40,721 nt of DNA from Thermoprotei archaeon (GCA_029335875.2 JARJMZ020000009.1:1-40721); one strand, 5' to 3'. Positions 1 to 9,016 are shown, counted from the first letter of the stretch. Notes: a model not told the origin generated them from the sequence alone. Translations and numbers: made by a program.

Positions 1-760
1 TAACCTCGTCGAAAACTAGAAGAGACCCGTATCTGTCGACGAGCTCCCTAACACCCCTCAAATAACCCTCCACAGGGGCTATACAACCCCCAGCTCCCAG
101 GACCGGCTCTATGAAAACAGCCGCCACAGGATACCTGCGTAAGGCTTCCTCAAGGGCTTCGAGGTCGTTAAACGGCACGGGTATAGTATATTTTACGAAC
201 TCCTCGGGGAGACCTGCAGACTCCGGCCCCACGAAGGGGGGCGTAACTCCCGTATGTAGAGAGTCGTAGCCCCCATGCCAGCCCCCCTCAACCTTTACAA
301 CATACTTCCTCCCACTATAAGCTCTTGCAAGCCTAGCAGCGTACATGTTAGCCTCAGTTCCGCTATTAGTAAACCTTAGAGATTCAAGTCCGGGCACAAC
401 TTTAGATAAAAACTCAGCATACTCTACAGGTGGAAGGCTCTCGAAACCTAAATGTGTGCCGTTAAGGGAAGCATCTCTCACGGCTTCAATAACAAACCTT
501 GGAGCATGGCCTAGAACGTTAGCACCGTGACCCATCCAGAAGTCAACATAAACGTTACCATCAACATCCCACACATGAACACCCTCAGCCCTAGAAACAT
601 ATATGGGGTAAGGCTTGAAAAACCTAATAGCGTAGGTAACACCGCCTGGAAGAACCTTACGAGCCCTCTCAAACAACCCCCTACTCTTAGGGGTCATAGA
701 AACATACTTAGACTCAAACTCCCTATAGAGAAGCTCAACCCTCTCCTCATAACTCAACAT
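1..760 (-). CDS. Class III (PLP) aminotransferase, glutamate-1-semialdehyde aminomutase-like, partial
   Basis: Reading the minus strand from ATG at 760 gives 253 codons with no stop, running off the left edge. The protein shows class III aminotransferase landmarks in order: an N-terminal segment with KVLPGGVTYAIR, then GVHVWDVDGNVYVDFWMGHG, then FTNSGTEANMYAARLARAY (the PLP-phosphate binding region typical of glutamate-1-semialdehyde aminomutases), VEGGWHGGYDS, IEPVLGAGGC, and finally LLVFDEV, whose Asp contacts the PLP pyridine nitrogen. The catalytic lysine lies outside the window. This branch contains the heme-pathway aminomutase but also many archaeal amino-acid aminotransferases and racemases; the neighbours are transport and amino-acid genes, so amino-acid metabolism is my inference. 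The start is preceded by a purine-rich AGGGGTG. Family is certain; substrate is not known. Confidence 0.9.
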   Translation of the reverse strand, partial: MLSYEERVELLYREFESKYVSMTPKSRGLFERARKVLPGGVTYAIRFFKPYPIYVSRAEGVHVWDVDGNVYVDFWMGHGANVLGHAPRFVIEAVRDASLNGTHLGFESLPPVEYAEFLSKVVPGLESLRFTNSGTEANMYAARLARAYSGRKYVVKVEGGWHGGYDSLHTGVTPPFVGPESAGLPEEFVKYTIPVPFNDLEALEEALRRYPVAAVFIEPVLGAGGCIAPVEGYLRGVRELVDRYGSLLVFDEV

Positions 761-1364
761 CCCGCACACCCCTAAACCTACCATTTATTAACTGGCAGAA
801 CCTTATTAATGTGAATCCTAAAGTTATTTAAACTCTAGTTCTAACTTCAACAAGTGAAATAGAGGTGTTACAGTCTGGTATCTACTACCTTAATGAGAGT
901 ATGGTATGCTGCCGTCGTGGCTATTATTTTACAAAGTGTTTGGATAGGTGGGGGTTTTGGTAGCGGCAGGGAGATTGTTGAGTTTTTAGCTAAATATGGA
1001 TCTTACGGCTGGATCGCGATTCTGATTTCGACGGTCGCCTGGATTGTAATTCTAGCTCTGTCCCTAGAGGTAGCTCGAATATTTAGAGCATATGATTACA
1101 TGACGTGGTCTAAACAGTTTCTGTGGAAAGGGTGGTTCATTCTCGACATAGCCTATATAATAATGGCTTGGATAGTTATAGCTGTTGTTGGGGCTGCAGC
1201 CGGCTACATGCTATCTGACATTGTGGGAATACCGTTTGCACTATCAGCTGCCATAGTAATAATAGTGGTAGGGGTGCTACACTTCTACGGTAGGAGGGCG
1301 ATGGAAGCTTTCTGGGTTATCGGGACCATAGGGCTCTATGCAAACTATGAAGTACATGGGTTCT

Positions 1365-1389
1365 GAGCTACGTAATTACTACGTAGCTC
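1365..1389 (-). repeat. Perfect 10-bp hairpin at the 3' end of tnpB
   Basis: GAGCTACGTA and TACGTAGCTC form a perfect 10-bp stem with a 5-nt ATTAC loop, overlapping the tnpB stop codon. Structured ends at this position are typical of IS605/IS607 elements, where the right end also encodes the 3' part of the omega RNA that guides TnpB. The match is seen directly; the omega RNA role is inference. Confidence 0.6.
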
Positions 1390-2582
1390 TTGGGATTCAC
1401 AAGCCTTAAGCTCCTCTCGAGTTCATTGGAGCTGTCATAAGCCTCATCCCCTGTCAGGGTGAACCCACTCCACCCCCTCATCAAGTCTTTGAAGACTTTT
1501 GGGGATGGAGGAAGACCCTCCATCTGAAGATATAGGTTTATTGAAGCATTCAACTGCCTATCTATTACTAAACCACATTCGCATTCGTAGACCGCTCCTT
1601 TCGGGGCATTAACCCTCCCACATCTGGAGCAAGTCTTGCTCGTGTTTTTTGGATTTAAAAGCACAACCTTCGACTTGTAGCTCATTAATTTTATTACTGT
1701 TTTCCAATCGCTCTTAGCAACATTTCTATTCCTCCTCTTTGATCTACCGAACATGTTTTCCTTATTGAGATCCTCAAAGCCATGAATATAGCCTTTAAAA
1801 CTCTTAGCCAAAGACGTTGTTAACTTATGGAGGAAATCCTTAGCCCTATTCCTTTCACGCCTCGAATATTTCTCGAGAACTTTCCTCAGCGAATGCTTCT
1901 TTGAAGCTTCACTCTGTAACCTCCCCCTCTTAAGCTCATAAACCCTGTGAATGTGGAAGAGCTTTGTTAAATCTATTCTTACCCATCCAATATCTGGGTT
2001 GAATCCATCAATACTTCTCTCATTACAATCCCACGCTATCCTACCTTTGATTTCAGTTTCATGTTGCTTAAATCTGAATGTTACCGTTAAAAACTCCTCG
2101 TTCAAAATCAATTCCCCCATATAGCCTTTAGCCCTTCTCAAGAACCAAGCTTTCGATATATCAAAATACAGGTATTCATGGGGTTTAACTGTGACCCTAA
2201 TTTTTCCATCTCTGTAAACGTAGAGCGTCTCTTTTATCCTCACAAACTTCTTCTTAACGATTGGTTTGTTTCTCCCCGCACTTCCTTTGAGATATCTCCT
2301 CCTCCACGACTTTAGTATTTAATATGCTTCTTTTATCGCTGAGTCGACATAATGCTTCGCATAATCCCAGTTCTCCATTAACTCGTTCCTGAGTTTTCTC
2401 TTGAACACATTCTCTTTAGGAATTATAGGGATCAACCTCTTCCCCTCAACTTTCCAGGAAATATTGCTCCAGATTATATCGATAGCTTTTTGAAGCAATA
2501 GCCTGTAATCATTTAGGAATTCACGGACATCGTAATCGTGTTTTTATGTTATATGCTCTGACTTGATAGAGGATCTTTGACA
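1368..2582 (-). pseudogene. tnpB: TnpB (RuvC-type RNA-guided nuclease of IS607), disrupted
   Basis: The open C-terminal part (ATG at 2243, 291 residues) has the hallmarks of TnpB: an early RuvC Asp region, the Glu of GFEDLNKENMFG, the zinc ribbon CSRCG with CECG, and the last catalytic Asp in IDRQLNASIN. Upstream, the same frame continues as KHDYDVREFLNDYRLLLQKA and further TnpB N-terminal sequence to about 2535, but is cut by TAA at 2319-2321 (after AIKEAY). A second break, a frameshift near 2535, separates it from the segment SKILYQVRAYNIKT that should begin the protein. All catalytic residues survive, so a shortened product could still be made from 2243. However, it would lack much of the N-terminal domain. 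Confidence 0.8.
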
Positions 2583-2673
2583 CCCTCAACCCCTCTTTAC
2601 CCCATCTTTGTATGGTTCTTGTAGTAACTCCTAAGGGTTTCTTAGCTTCCTTAAGTGTGTGAGGGTTCTCCAT
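2521..2673 (-). pseudogene. tnpA: IS607 TnpA remnant: N-terminal helix-turn-helix only
   Basis: ATG at 2671-2673 opens a 50-codon frame beginning MENPHTLKEAKK, then PLGVTTRTIQRWGKEGLRV. This is the MerR-like DNA-binding start of IS607 serine recombinases (HTH with the RTIQRW recognition helix). Where the linker and the resolvase domain should follow, the frame instead reads SKILYQVRAYNIKT, which is TnpB-like N-terminal sequence, and stops soon after. This junction shows a deletion between tnpA and tnpB. A TATA-like ATTTAAATAG lies upstream at about 2708-2718. Such a short HTH could still bind the element ends, but there is no evidence that it does. Confidence 0.68.
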
Positions 2674-3139
2674 TAAGTCTCTCCATTAATACTTGATAGA
2701 ATTCACGTCTATTTAAATCTTTCTATCTTTGAACTGTCGATAGGGCTCCTGGCAATATATGTCTTCTGGATATTCTACACGCTCATGGAAACAGCTCTGG
2801 GCATGATTTACGCCCTAATTAGGAGGATTGATGCGCAACTTAAGTTGTATGGAAGAACCTTAGGAAGAACTGGTGAAGCTCTTCTCTCAGTAGTAATCCT
2901 CTTCATAGCTATCGTCACCGCGCAGGTGGGTCTTATAGCGTTAGTAGCTAAAGGCTATGGAACTATGGCCTGGGTATTCTTCATAGTATATGTCATACCT
3001 CTCATAACTATAGGCGTACTCAGATTACGAAAGCCGGAATGGAGAAGGGAGCTGTGGGCTAAGATGTAAATTTTATACCACCATTAAGAAAGTAACGTAA
3101 AATTTTAATATCCCCTCCTACTCCTTTTTCCCTAAGTGA

Positions 3140-3454
3140 ATGTTAAGGGTGGGAGGCTTGAGCGAGATTCCTGTCAAGCTATCATATATACCTTTAGTAG
3201 TTTGGATCGTCGTGATAGTTTTACTCGCCGGTTTCGTCTTCACTACGGCTTTTATACAGCTTAATGTGAAGTTTAGCGATGAGGAACTTACAGAGAAGAA
3301 GCAGAATAAGATCTCTGAAGAAGTCTTCGGCAACCTACCGGCTTTTATCGTATTGGTAGTTTTAATACTTGGGCTGGCTTTAATAGGGTTCTATAAGTTT
3401 GTAGTTGGGAGATCTGAGGCTACAGTCAGCAGCGCGCCTGGAGAGTTAGTGTGA
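3140..3454 (+). CDS. Small two-TM membrane protein upstream of the amino acid symporter
   Basis: This is a 104-residue protein with one hydrophobic span at about residues 13-36 (ending LLAGFVFTTAF), a charged middle (SDEELTEKKQNKISEE) and a second span near 68-90 (FIVLVVLILGLALIGFYKFVV). I recognise no family. An AT-rich TATA-like TTTTAATAT at about 3102-3110 lies some 30 nt before the ATG, so a leaderless transcript starting at or near the ATG is likely; no ribosome site precedes it. An alternative TTG at 3158 follows GGGAGG too closely to be convincing. Its stop overlaps the GAGGTG ribosome site of the next gene, so the two are probably translated together. The small protein may be an accessory subunit of the symporter; that is inference from position only. 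Confidence 0.7.
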   Translation: MLRVGGLSEIPVKLSYIPLVVWIVVIVLLAGFVFTTAFIQLNVKFSDEELTEKKQNKISEEVFGNLPAFIVLVVLILGLALIGFYKFVVGRSEATVSSAPGELV

Positions 3455-3464
3455 GGTGGTGGGT

Positions 3465-4931
3465 ATGGTTTTAGAAACTTTAATAAACATCATGTACTAC
3501 GTTAACGGCATTGTCTGGGGGCTCCCAGCTATAATAATTCTACTCGGTACAGGGCTTGCCCTAACAATACTACTAGGAGCTATGCAAATCAGATACTTCG
3601 GGACTGTAGTGAGAAACATGATGTGGAAAGGGAGGAGAGGGGGCGGTGAGGTACACCCATTCAAGATATGGGCAACTGTTATGGGGGCTACTGTAGGTGT
3701 AGGTAACGTTGCCGGCGTGAGCACTGCTGTCGCTTTAGGAGGGCCCGGCGCCCTCTTCTGGATGTTCCTCACAGGACTTTTCGGAATGGCCCTTAAAGCC
3801 ACTGAGGTAACACTCAGCATGAAGTTCAGGAAGGTTAAGGCTGACGGTACTGTAGTTGAAGGCGGCACACCCTACTATATAAAGCAAGTCCCCATAGTAG
3901 GGGGTATTCTAGCAGTTTTATTCGCACTATTCGCCTTCATATCAGCCTTCGGCATAGGTAACATGGTTCAGGCTAATAACGTGGCTTACGGAGCAGCCTA
4001 CCTTGCTGAAAGTTACGGCTTAGACGTTACTATAACTAAATGGTTAACAGGCATAATCCTCTTCATATTTGTAGCTCTAGTAATCCTGGGAGGTATTAGG
4101 AGGATAGCTGAAGCGGCAACATATCTAATTCCTTTCATGGTCGCATGGTACATACTAGCAGGCATAGGTCTATGGATAATGTTCGCCGGCAACTTCATAG
4201 ACACCATAATACTCATAATTAAAGGAGCGTTCATGCCTATGGAGGTTGCGAAGACGACAGCATCAATGGCCGGCTCCCCGGAGGCTGTAGCCGGGGGGGT
4301 CCTAGGGTGGACTACTTATGAAGCTATAAGATATGGGGTTGCCAGGGGGCTGTTCTCTAACGAGGCCGGCCTCGGCAGCGCCCCTAACGCCTACGCCTAT
4401 GGAGAGTCGGATCACCCCGGGAGGCAAGGGTTCTATAGTATGTTCGAAGTTTTCATGGACACCCTGGTCATATGCATGATAACAGGGATCTCAGTGGTGA
4501 TAACTGGAGCGTACACTACAGGGCTCACGGGAGCCCCCCTAGCGTTCGAGGCCTTTTCTAGAGGGTATGGAGCTCTGGCGCCCCTATTAGTAGGGGTGGC
4601 TCTAATGCTGTTCGCATTTACAACTCTATTAACGTGGGCTTGGTATGGTGAGGTTAACTGGGTGTACTTCTGGAGTAAGATTCTGAAGCTGCCCGAGAAG
4701 CCTGTGAGGCTAGTGTGGAGGGTATTATGGGTGATCCCGATAATACCTGCAGCTGTCCTGGCTAAAGAATACTTCGAAATATTCTGGGCTTTCTCAGACA
4801 CTATGAACGGGCTCATGGCTATACCGAACTTAATAGCAATAATCGTTCTAGCGCCCGTAGCCATAGCTCTACTAGGAAACTTCGCCGTTAGATATAAAGA
4901 GTTAACATATAAAGAGTCAGCTAAAGAGTAA
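3465..4931 (+). CDS. Sodium:alanine/glycine symporter (AGCS family)
   Basis: This is a 488-residue polytopic membrane protein of the alanine/glycine:cation symporter family, importing a neutral amino acid with Na+. Family signatures are visible: GATVGVGNVAGVSTAVALGG followed by PGALFWMFLTGLFGMALK near residues 70-115, and the conserved GLFSNEAGLGSAP segment in the middle. About ten to eleven hydrophobic spans fit the usual length. The start at ATG 3465 is chosen because GAGGTG at 3453-3458 sits six bases upstream and overlaps the stop of the preceding small membrane gene; a GTG at 3456 lies inside that ribosome site. It ends just before a pyrimidine-rich stretch. The substrate within the family cannot be told from sequence. 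Confidence 0.93.
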   Translation: MVLETLINIMYYVNGIVWGLPAIIILLGTGLALTILLGAMQIRYFGTVVRNMMWKGRRGGGEVHPFKIWATVMGATVGVGNVAGVSTAVALGGPGALFWMFLTGLFGMALKATEVTLSMKFRKVKADGTVVEGGTPYYIKQVPIVGGILAVLFALFAFISAFGIGNMVQANNVAYGAAYLAESYGLDVTITKWLTGIILFIFVALVILGGIRRIAEAATYLIPFMVAWYILAGIGLWIMFAGNFIDTIILIIKGAFMPMEVAKTTASMAGSPEAVAGGVLGWTTYEAIRYGVARGLFSNEAGLGSAPNAYAYGESDHPGRQGFYSMFEVFMDTLVICMITGISVVITGAYTTGLTGAPLAFEAFSRGYGALAPLLVGVALMLFAFTTLLTWAWYGEVNWVYFWSKILKLPEKPVRLVWRVLWVIPIIPAAVLAKEYFEIFWAFSDTMNGLMAIPNLIAIIVLAPVAIALLGNFAVRYKELTYKESAKE

Positions 4932-4952
4932 CGCGTAGAGCCTCAAGGGAAA

Positions 4953-4978
4953 ACTATTATTTCTTTCTTCTTTTTATA
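4953..4978 (+). terminator. Pyrimidine/T-rich archaeal terminator between convergent genes
   Basis: A T-rich run (ATTATTTCTTTCTTCTTTTT) follows the symporter stop by about 20 nt and overlaps the end of the convergent DUF123 gene. Oligo-T tracts without a stem are the usual intrinsic termination signal in archaea. Confidence 0.5.
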
Positions 4979-5504
4979 ATTTACAAGTCTTAACTTTGAG
5001 GTTAAATTCCTGGAGAGTCTTTGAAGCCTCTCTAACACACTCTTCCAGGCTACACATACACTTGAACAGGTGCGTCTCACTCCTCTTATCTGTGGAGCCG
5101 AAACCCTTCAGGGAATATTTGAAACATAGAGAGTTTCCAAGTTTCATGGATATGGGGGCTTCTAAGTCTTCTAGGGTTTCAGCATACACTAGGGCTTCAA
5201 TTCTCGCCTGAGGCGAGCTCGTGACATAGTCTATGTGCCACTTTAAACTCTTAACCTTCCCAAGATGCCTAGACACTCTAGCTCTAAGCCCCCCGGGGCC
5301 CCTAGCGCTGCCCACATAAGCGTAGATGCCGCAAGGCAACTCTACGGGGCCCAGGAAGCCTATAGAAGTCTTTAAAGGTGTTTCAAGCCTTAGGAGTAGC
5401 ACGTAGACCCCCTTCAAAGGAGGTATGGAGAGGTCAGTAGCCGGGTCGGGATTCTTCACAACGTCAGAGCTGAAACGCTTCTTCATCCCATTAAGATAAG
5501 ACAT
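4974..5504 (-). CDS. DUF123 / GIY-YIG-like (Uri superfamily) protein
   Basis: This is a 176-residue protein matching DUF123, a small fold related to GIY-YIG endonucleases that also occurs fused to endonuclease III in some archaea. Visible family pattern: KGVYVLLLRLETPL, then PCGIYAYVGSARGPGGLRARVSRHL, then KWHIDYVTSSP, with Tyr/Arg/His residues as in GIY-YIG nucleases, followed by conserved cysteines in the C-terminal third. The N-terminus before residue 30 is poorly conserved in kind. The next gene on this strand upstream is herA, about 110 nt away, so a shared transcript and a DNA-repair role are plausible but unproven. Family is sure; activity is not known. Confidence 0.85.
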   Translation of the reverse strand: MSYLNGMKKRFSSDVVKNPDPATDLSIPPLKGVYVLLLRLETPLKTSIGFLGPVELPCGIYAYVGSARGPGGLRARVSRHLGKVKSLKWHIDYVTSSPQARIEALVYAETLEDLEAPISMKLGNSLCFKYSLKGFGSTDKRSETHLFKCMCSLEECVREASKTLQEFNLKVKTCKL

Positions 5505-5613
5505 CTTCGGATCCTAATTTAGCTTCTTCAGAGCATCCATATAAGGGGCTGCTCTCCCATAGTTGGGGCGTTTATAGGTTTTAACTGGGTTCTTGTTGCC
5601 TTGAGCCTCTTGG

Positions 5614-7737
5614 CTATCTTTTCTTGAACATCTGATATGATATGTCATAGTGTGCTGTTAGTGGTGTTGTTGTTTGGGCGAACACATAGCCTCCTCTAAA
5701 CGCGTAGCTTATGACAGCCATTAGCCTGTCTGGGAGTCTTGGTAGGAACTCTTTCACCTCACCTGGTATGTCTAGTTTCTCCGCATGATGGGGTTCCGTT
5801 CTCAGGAATATTTTAGTGTTGGCCAGCTGGAGTATTATGTCGTGGAGGTCTTTGGGGCTGTGAGTACTGAATATTAAGCCTACCCCCCGAGCCCTCCCCA
5901 GCCTCGCTATTCTAGATATCATAGAGGCTACTTGCCTGCTAGCCTCTTGCTCCTCCCTAGCTCCCCTCTCTTGGGGGAAGAATTGGTGAGCCTCATCTAT
6001 GACCACTAAGACACTTCTCCCTAATACCCTCCTAGACCACTGGCTATGTTTCCAGTCTATTAAAGCTTGGAGCATCCTGTAGGCGGCCATCCTCGGCCCC
6101 TCAAGACTCCCCAATCCTTTATCTATGGGCCACTTCAAATCTAAAACTACGGGGGCCCTGGTTTTCTCAGCTTCAACTATTATGTCTTCCCATCTAGGCT
6201 CCTCAAAGACATGGAGTTTACCGATTCCAGCAACCATGACATCAGCTATTTCAGAGTCTAAAAGGGATAGAAGCCTCCTGTAGAGGGATTTAACAGTCTC
6301 CTCGTGGGGCTCGGCGGTCTTAAGAGTTTCAAGGCATATAGTAATGGCGCTCTCCAATGACATATTTAAACCTTCTATAATAAACGTTCTGAGGGAGGCA
6401 TCATTTGACCCCCCACTCGCTATTCTTGGAATAGCGATCTCCTTAACTATGGTGAATATATTCTCGTGCTTGTCATACTTGGAAACTCTATGAGTATGAG
6501 CTCTTAAAGCCCCCACTATGACGTGAAGGGGCGGGTAGAGGTTTGAATCCCTGAAGAAGCTCTTCCTAACCCTATCCAGGAGCTCCCTAGCGAACTCGGT
6601 AAGCCCCGGGGCTAGAGCTGAAACCTTATCACTACTCATTGTCATAGTGTTGATATTGTAGGGTATAAAGGTCAGGGGGCCCCATGGAGCGTCAATCTTG
6701 CACATAACTGTGAAGCCTTCACGCCGGAGACACTTGACTCCAATACCCCCGATTCTGGAGCCTAAGAGAGGCTCTATACTATCTCTATAATAGATTTTAG
6801 CGGCCTCCTCAGCTATCCTCAGGGAGTTAGCATTCCCGGTTCCAATCTTATCGATGATCTCGTTTATAACCCTAAAAGGTAGAGGAGTCACTACTATCAG
6901 ACTCTCGGGGGGTTTCACGTTCCTATACGCGTTCTCAGCTATGGGGTCGCCGGGTCTAGACTCAGGGTTGAGCGGTAGCTGTATGAAGTCCTGGTTCATG
7001 TCTACAGCTATAACTATGGGGGCGTTCTGCTCCCATGTCGAGTATATGGATGCTATCATGTTTTTGAGTAGAGTAGTCTTACCGCTCCCCGTAGTCCCTA
7101 TTATTAGAGTGTGGTTTAAAAGGATACTGTAGGGGAGCTTAACAGTTAAAGCGCCCTCCTTAACTAGGCCTGAGGGCGTTGCTAGAGAGCCTATAACAGG
7201 GCCAGGATCATCTTTAAGGTCAAGGAGCCTAGCTAGAACACCGGGCTTAGGGTCTATCACCGGGCTTTGAGGTTCAATACTTAGGGTAGCCGGCACGGGC
7301 TCCTCACTTTTTTCGGGGTCGAGCTCTAGGAGTGCCCTAGCTTTTATCCTCGTAGTTGTTAAGAGGCCCGCGGGCTCAGGCCTAGACTCGTACCCTGAAA
7401 CCGGAGGTTCCAGACCTAGAACTGCTAGTTCATCCCTTCTCTCTATAGACATTATTCTAAGAAGTATGAGCTTCCCAGTCTTAGGTTCGACTACCGCAAC
7501 ATACTCCCCTACTCTGTGGATGGCCTTGCCACTACTAGAATAGTAGATTTCAGGTTCAACTTCGAACTCTATGACGCCACGCTCGTCAACTTTAACACTA
7601 GAATACCTTGAAACTCTCCCTATAACATCCCCATATTTTAAAGCTTTAGAGTAAGCACCTTCAAGGAGCCTAGCAACCCTCTCACTAACTCCAGCAGCTT
7701 CCTCCCTAACTCTAGTTTCTAACTCTCCCAACCCCAC
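5614..7737 (-). CDS. herA: HerA-type bidirectional DNA helicase/translocase (HerA-1)
   Basis: HerA is a hexameric FtsK-like ATPase that works with NurA in resection of DNA ends. From a TTG at 7758 the frame would be 714 residues; I prefer GTG at 7737 (707 residues) because GGAGG lies four bases before it. The N-terminal 150 residues form the HAS-barrel-like part. Walker A is GTTGSGKTT (about residues 221-229, numbered from the TTG), Walker B is LVVIDEAHQFFP (Asp588-Glu589), followed by the sensor-like FSTHSP and the arginine-containing FLRTEP. The gene overlaps the end of nurA by 19 nt, the arrangement of translationally coupled partners. No mre11 or rad50 is next to it. The family call is firm, but whether this is the housekeeping HerA is uncertain because a second copy exists at 22648-24180. 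Confidence 0.92.
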   Translation of the reverse strand: MGLGELETRVREEAAGVSERVARLLEGAYSKALKYGDVIGRVSRYSSVKVDERGVIEFEVEPEIYYSSSGKAIHRVGEYVAVVEPKTGKLILLRIMSIERRDELAVLGLEPPVSGYESRPEPAGLLTTTRIKARALLELDPEKSEEPVPATLSIEPQSPVIDPKPGVLARLLDLKDDPGPVIGSLATPSGLVKEGALTVKLPYSILLNHTLIIGTTGSGKTTLLKNMIASIYSTWEQNAPIVIAVDMNQDFIQLPLNPESRPGDPIAENAYRNVKPPESLIVVTPLPFRVINEIIDKIGTGNANSLRIAEEAAKIYYRDSIEPLLGSRIGGIGVKCLRREGFTVMCKIDAPWGPLTFIPYNINTMTMSSDKVSALAPGLTEFARELLDRVRKSFFRDSNLYPPLHVIVGALRAHTHRVSKYDKHENIFTIVKEIAIPRIASGGSNDASLRTFIIEGLNMSLESAITICLETLKTAEPHEETVKSLYRRLLSLLDSEIADVMVAGIGKLHVFEEPRWEDIIVEAEKTRAPVVLDLKWPIDKGLGSLEGPRMAAYRMLQALIDWKHSQWSRRVLGRSVLVVIDEAHQFFPQERGAREEQEASRQVASMISRIARLGRARGVGLIFSTHSPKDLHDIILQLANTKIFLRTEPHHAEKLDIPGEVKEFLPRLPDRLMAVISYAFRGGYVFAQTTTPLTAHYDISYQMFKKR

Positions 7738-8957
7738 GCAGCCTCCTTCAAACTCCAATAGCTTAGGGGCGCCTTCAAACTCGCAATTTTCCTGGCCAAC
7801 TCTCCCTTGAAAGCCTGGGTTATCCTTGACGACCTAACATCGCTCATCTTTATAGAAAGGGGTTCAAGACTTCCGGAGGCCACACTATCCATAGCTGTGA
7901 CTTGTATAGGGTCCAGGCCTTTAGACTCTAGGATTTTAAGAGATTTGAGCGTATACTCTACTCTATATACTCTTGAAAAGCTAATGTTGAATTGATACTT
8001 CCCCGGGGGTATCACTATGTACTCTATAATCTTATCGTCAGCCTCAACCCCTCGAGGCGCTTTAACCAGGATTTTAGGGGTAACATAGATTCTCCCGGGA
8101 ATCTTATCTTCGATGTTTGCAAACATTTTCAGAACAACACTTTTATCCCCTTCCAACGCATTGTTCCCAGTTAGATAAGAGAACCCTCTAGTTTTAGATA
8201 GTATAGTGCTTTTCTCAACCCTCTTAACAACCCCAATAACAGGGACCCCCCGGGACTCCAAAGCTTTTATAGCCTCAACCCTCTCATTTAAAAGTTTAGC
8301 CCAGACAGCTGAAACGTTTTCAGAAACACCCTTCAACACGAGGGCCTTAACAACAGTATATAGGGGGCCGTCGACCATGACAACAGGGTCCTCAAGATCT
8401 TCGACAACATCTAGCGAACACCTTAAAGCCCAGTTCTCCATACTAACCCTCATCTCGTCAGCAGCCTCCCCAACACTATAGTTGATATCAAAAGGTATTC
8501 CCGCGGAGTTCACAGTGGAAACCAGAGGATCCCCCAACTCAATAGACCCCTCAAAGTTTGGGAGCAAATAGAATATGGGATGAACATCTTTAAAAACAGG
8601 CTCCCCCCAAGAGGGCCACGTGAAACCCGGAAAACCCCGAGAACTTGAAACACTAACCCCTCCAATAATAATATCAGCAGCGCTAGTCTCAAGAACCCTA
8701 GAGCTAGAATCTAAACCTAAAGGTGTGAACTTGAAACCTTTACCGGGAAAGGGCCTCCTAGCCCTTAAAGGCCTCGAAGAATACTCGTAAACCCTAGCAA
8801 CAAAATCCCCAGAATCTTCAACAGGCTCCCTAAGCCAAAGAGCGTCTTCAAGCCTCAAAACACTCCTAACAATAAAACCTCTAACACTAACATTACGTAG
8901 AGCCATAGCAAGCCTAGATAGAGCTGCCAGCGCCCCGCCTCCAACAACAAAGTCCAT
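7719..8957 (-). CDS. nurA: NurA-family nuclease (NurA-1)
   Basis: This is a 412-residue NurA-domain protein, a Mn-dependent 5'-3' single- and double-strand nuclease that forms the partner ring of HerA. The motifs expected for the RNase H-like NurA core are present in order: GLDSSS with Asp83, VVMVDGPLY with Asp196, and IGVVKRVEKS near 241-250. The C-terminal region reads GLDPIQVTAMDSVA, where many NurA proteins have GYPxPL followed by an Asp or His. It is longer than typical NurA (about 330-350) owing to a roughly 80-residue N-terminal extension. Start ATG at 8957. It is first in the nurA-herA transcript and overlaps herA. The C-terminal motif is divergent, so activity should be judged with care. 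Confidence 0.88.
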   Translation of the reverse strand: MDFVVGGGALAALSRLAMALRNVSVRGFIVRSVLRLEDALWLREPVEDSGDFVARVYEYSSRPLRARRPFPGKGFKFTPLGLDSSSRVLETSAADIIIGGVSVSSSRGFPGFTWPSWGEPVFKDVHPIFYLLPNFEGSIELGDPLVSTVNSAGIPFDINYSVGEAADEMRVSMENWALRCSLDVVEDLEDPVVMVDGPLYTVVKALVLKGVSENVSAVWAKLLNERVEAIKALESRGVPVIGVVKRVEKSTILSKTRGFSYLTGNNALEGDKSVVLKMFANIEDKIPGRIYVTPKILVKAPRGVEADDKIIEYIVIPPGKYQFNISFSRVYRVEYTLKSLKILESKGLDPIQVTAMDSVASGSLEPLSIKMSDVRSSRITQAFKGELARKIASLKAPLSYWSLKEAAWGWES

Positions 8958-9008
8958 TATAAGCTCAACTCACACTCAACATAACCATGATATATGTGAC
9001 ACATTAAA

Positions 9009-9016
9009 CTTATAAA
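9009..9016 (-). promoter_or_regulatory. TATA box for nurA-herA
   Basis: On the minus strand TTTATAAG lies in an AT-rich stretch about 55 nt upstream of the nurA ATG, predicting a start site near 8985 and a leader of about 28 nt. The rest of 8958-9222 shows no gene. Confidence 0.4.

Larger units (their letters stand above)
1337..2739 (-). mobile_element. Decayed IS607-family element (tnpA internally deleted, tnpB broken)
   Basis: The element is recognised by an N-terminal MerR-like helix-turn-helix of an IS607 serine-recombinase TnpA, followed on the same strand by a TnpB. The resolvase catalytic domain of TnpA is missing: the HTH runs straight into the beginning of TnpB, so an internal deletion has removed it. 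The TnpB carries a frameshift and an in-frame stop. The element therefore cannot move on its own. The exact ends are uncertain. I give the outer limits set by the shared ATAGGGCTC in the flanking gene, which contains the GG dinucleotide IS607 recombinases use. A perfect hairpin marks the tnpB-side end. Confidence 0.72.
893..3069 (+). pseudogene. YkvI-type membrane transporter gene, interrupted by an IS607 element
   Basis: Two same-strand fragments make up one gene. The 5' part (893 to about 1336) encodes an N-terminus with the motif WIGGGFGSGREIVEF and four to five membrane spans, as in the YkvI family of amino-acid-transporter-fold proteins. The 3' part (about 2740-3069) encodes the last three spans and a basic tail. 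Between them lies a decayed IS607-type element. The 9-mer ATAGGGCTC occurs in the same reading frame at 1328-1336 and 2740-2748, so a simple insertion is possible. However, the joined product would be only about 254 residues, shorter than the roughly 350 usual for the family, so a middle segment may also be lost. As it stands the upstream reading ends after about ten foreign codons at a TGA. A TATA-like TATTTAAA lies near 826-833. The gene is probably dead. Confidence 0.75.

Noticed and set aside
1..775. Short plus-strand frames (345-530 and 527-775) at the left edge
   Set aside because: They lie opposite the class III aminotransferase, whose motifs are clear on the minus strand.
3497..3868. 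Long minus-strand frames opposite the symporter gene (also at 4013-4234 and 4433-4864)
   Set aside because: They mirror the coding strand of an unmistakable AGCS gene, have low-complexity composition and no start signals.
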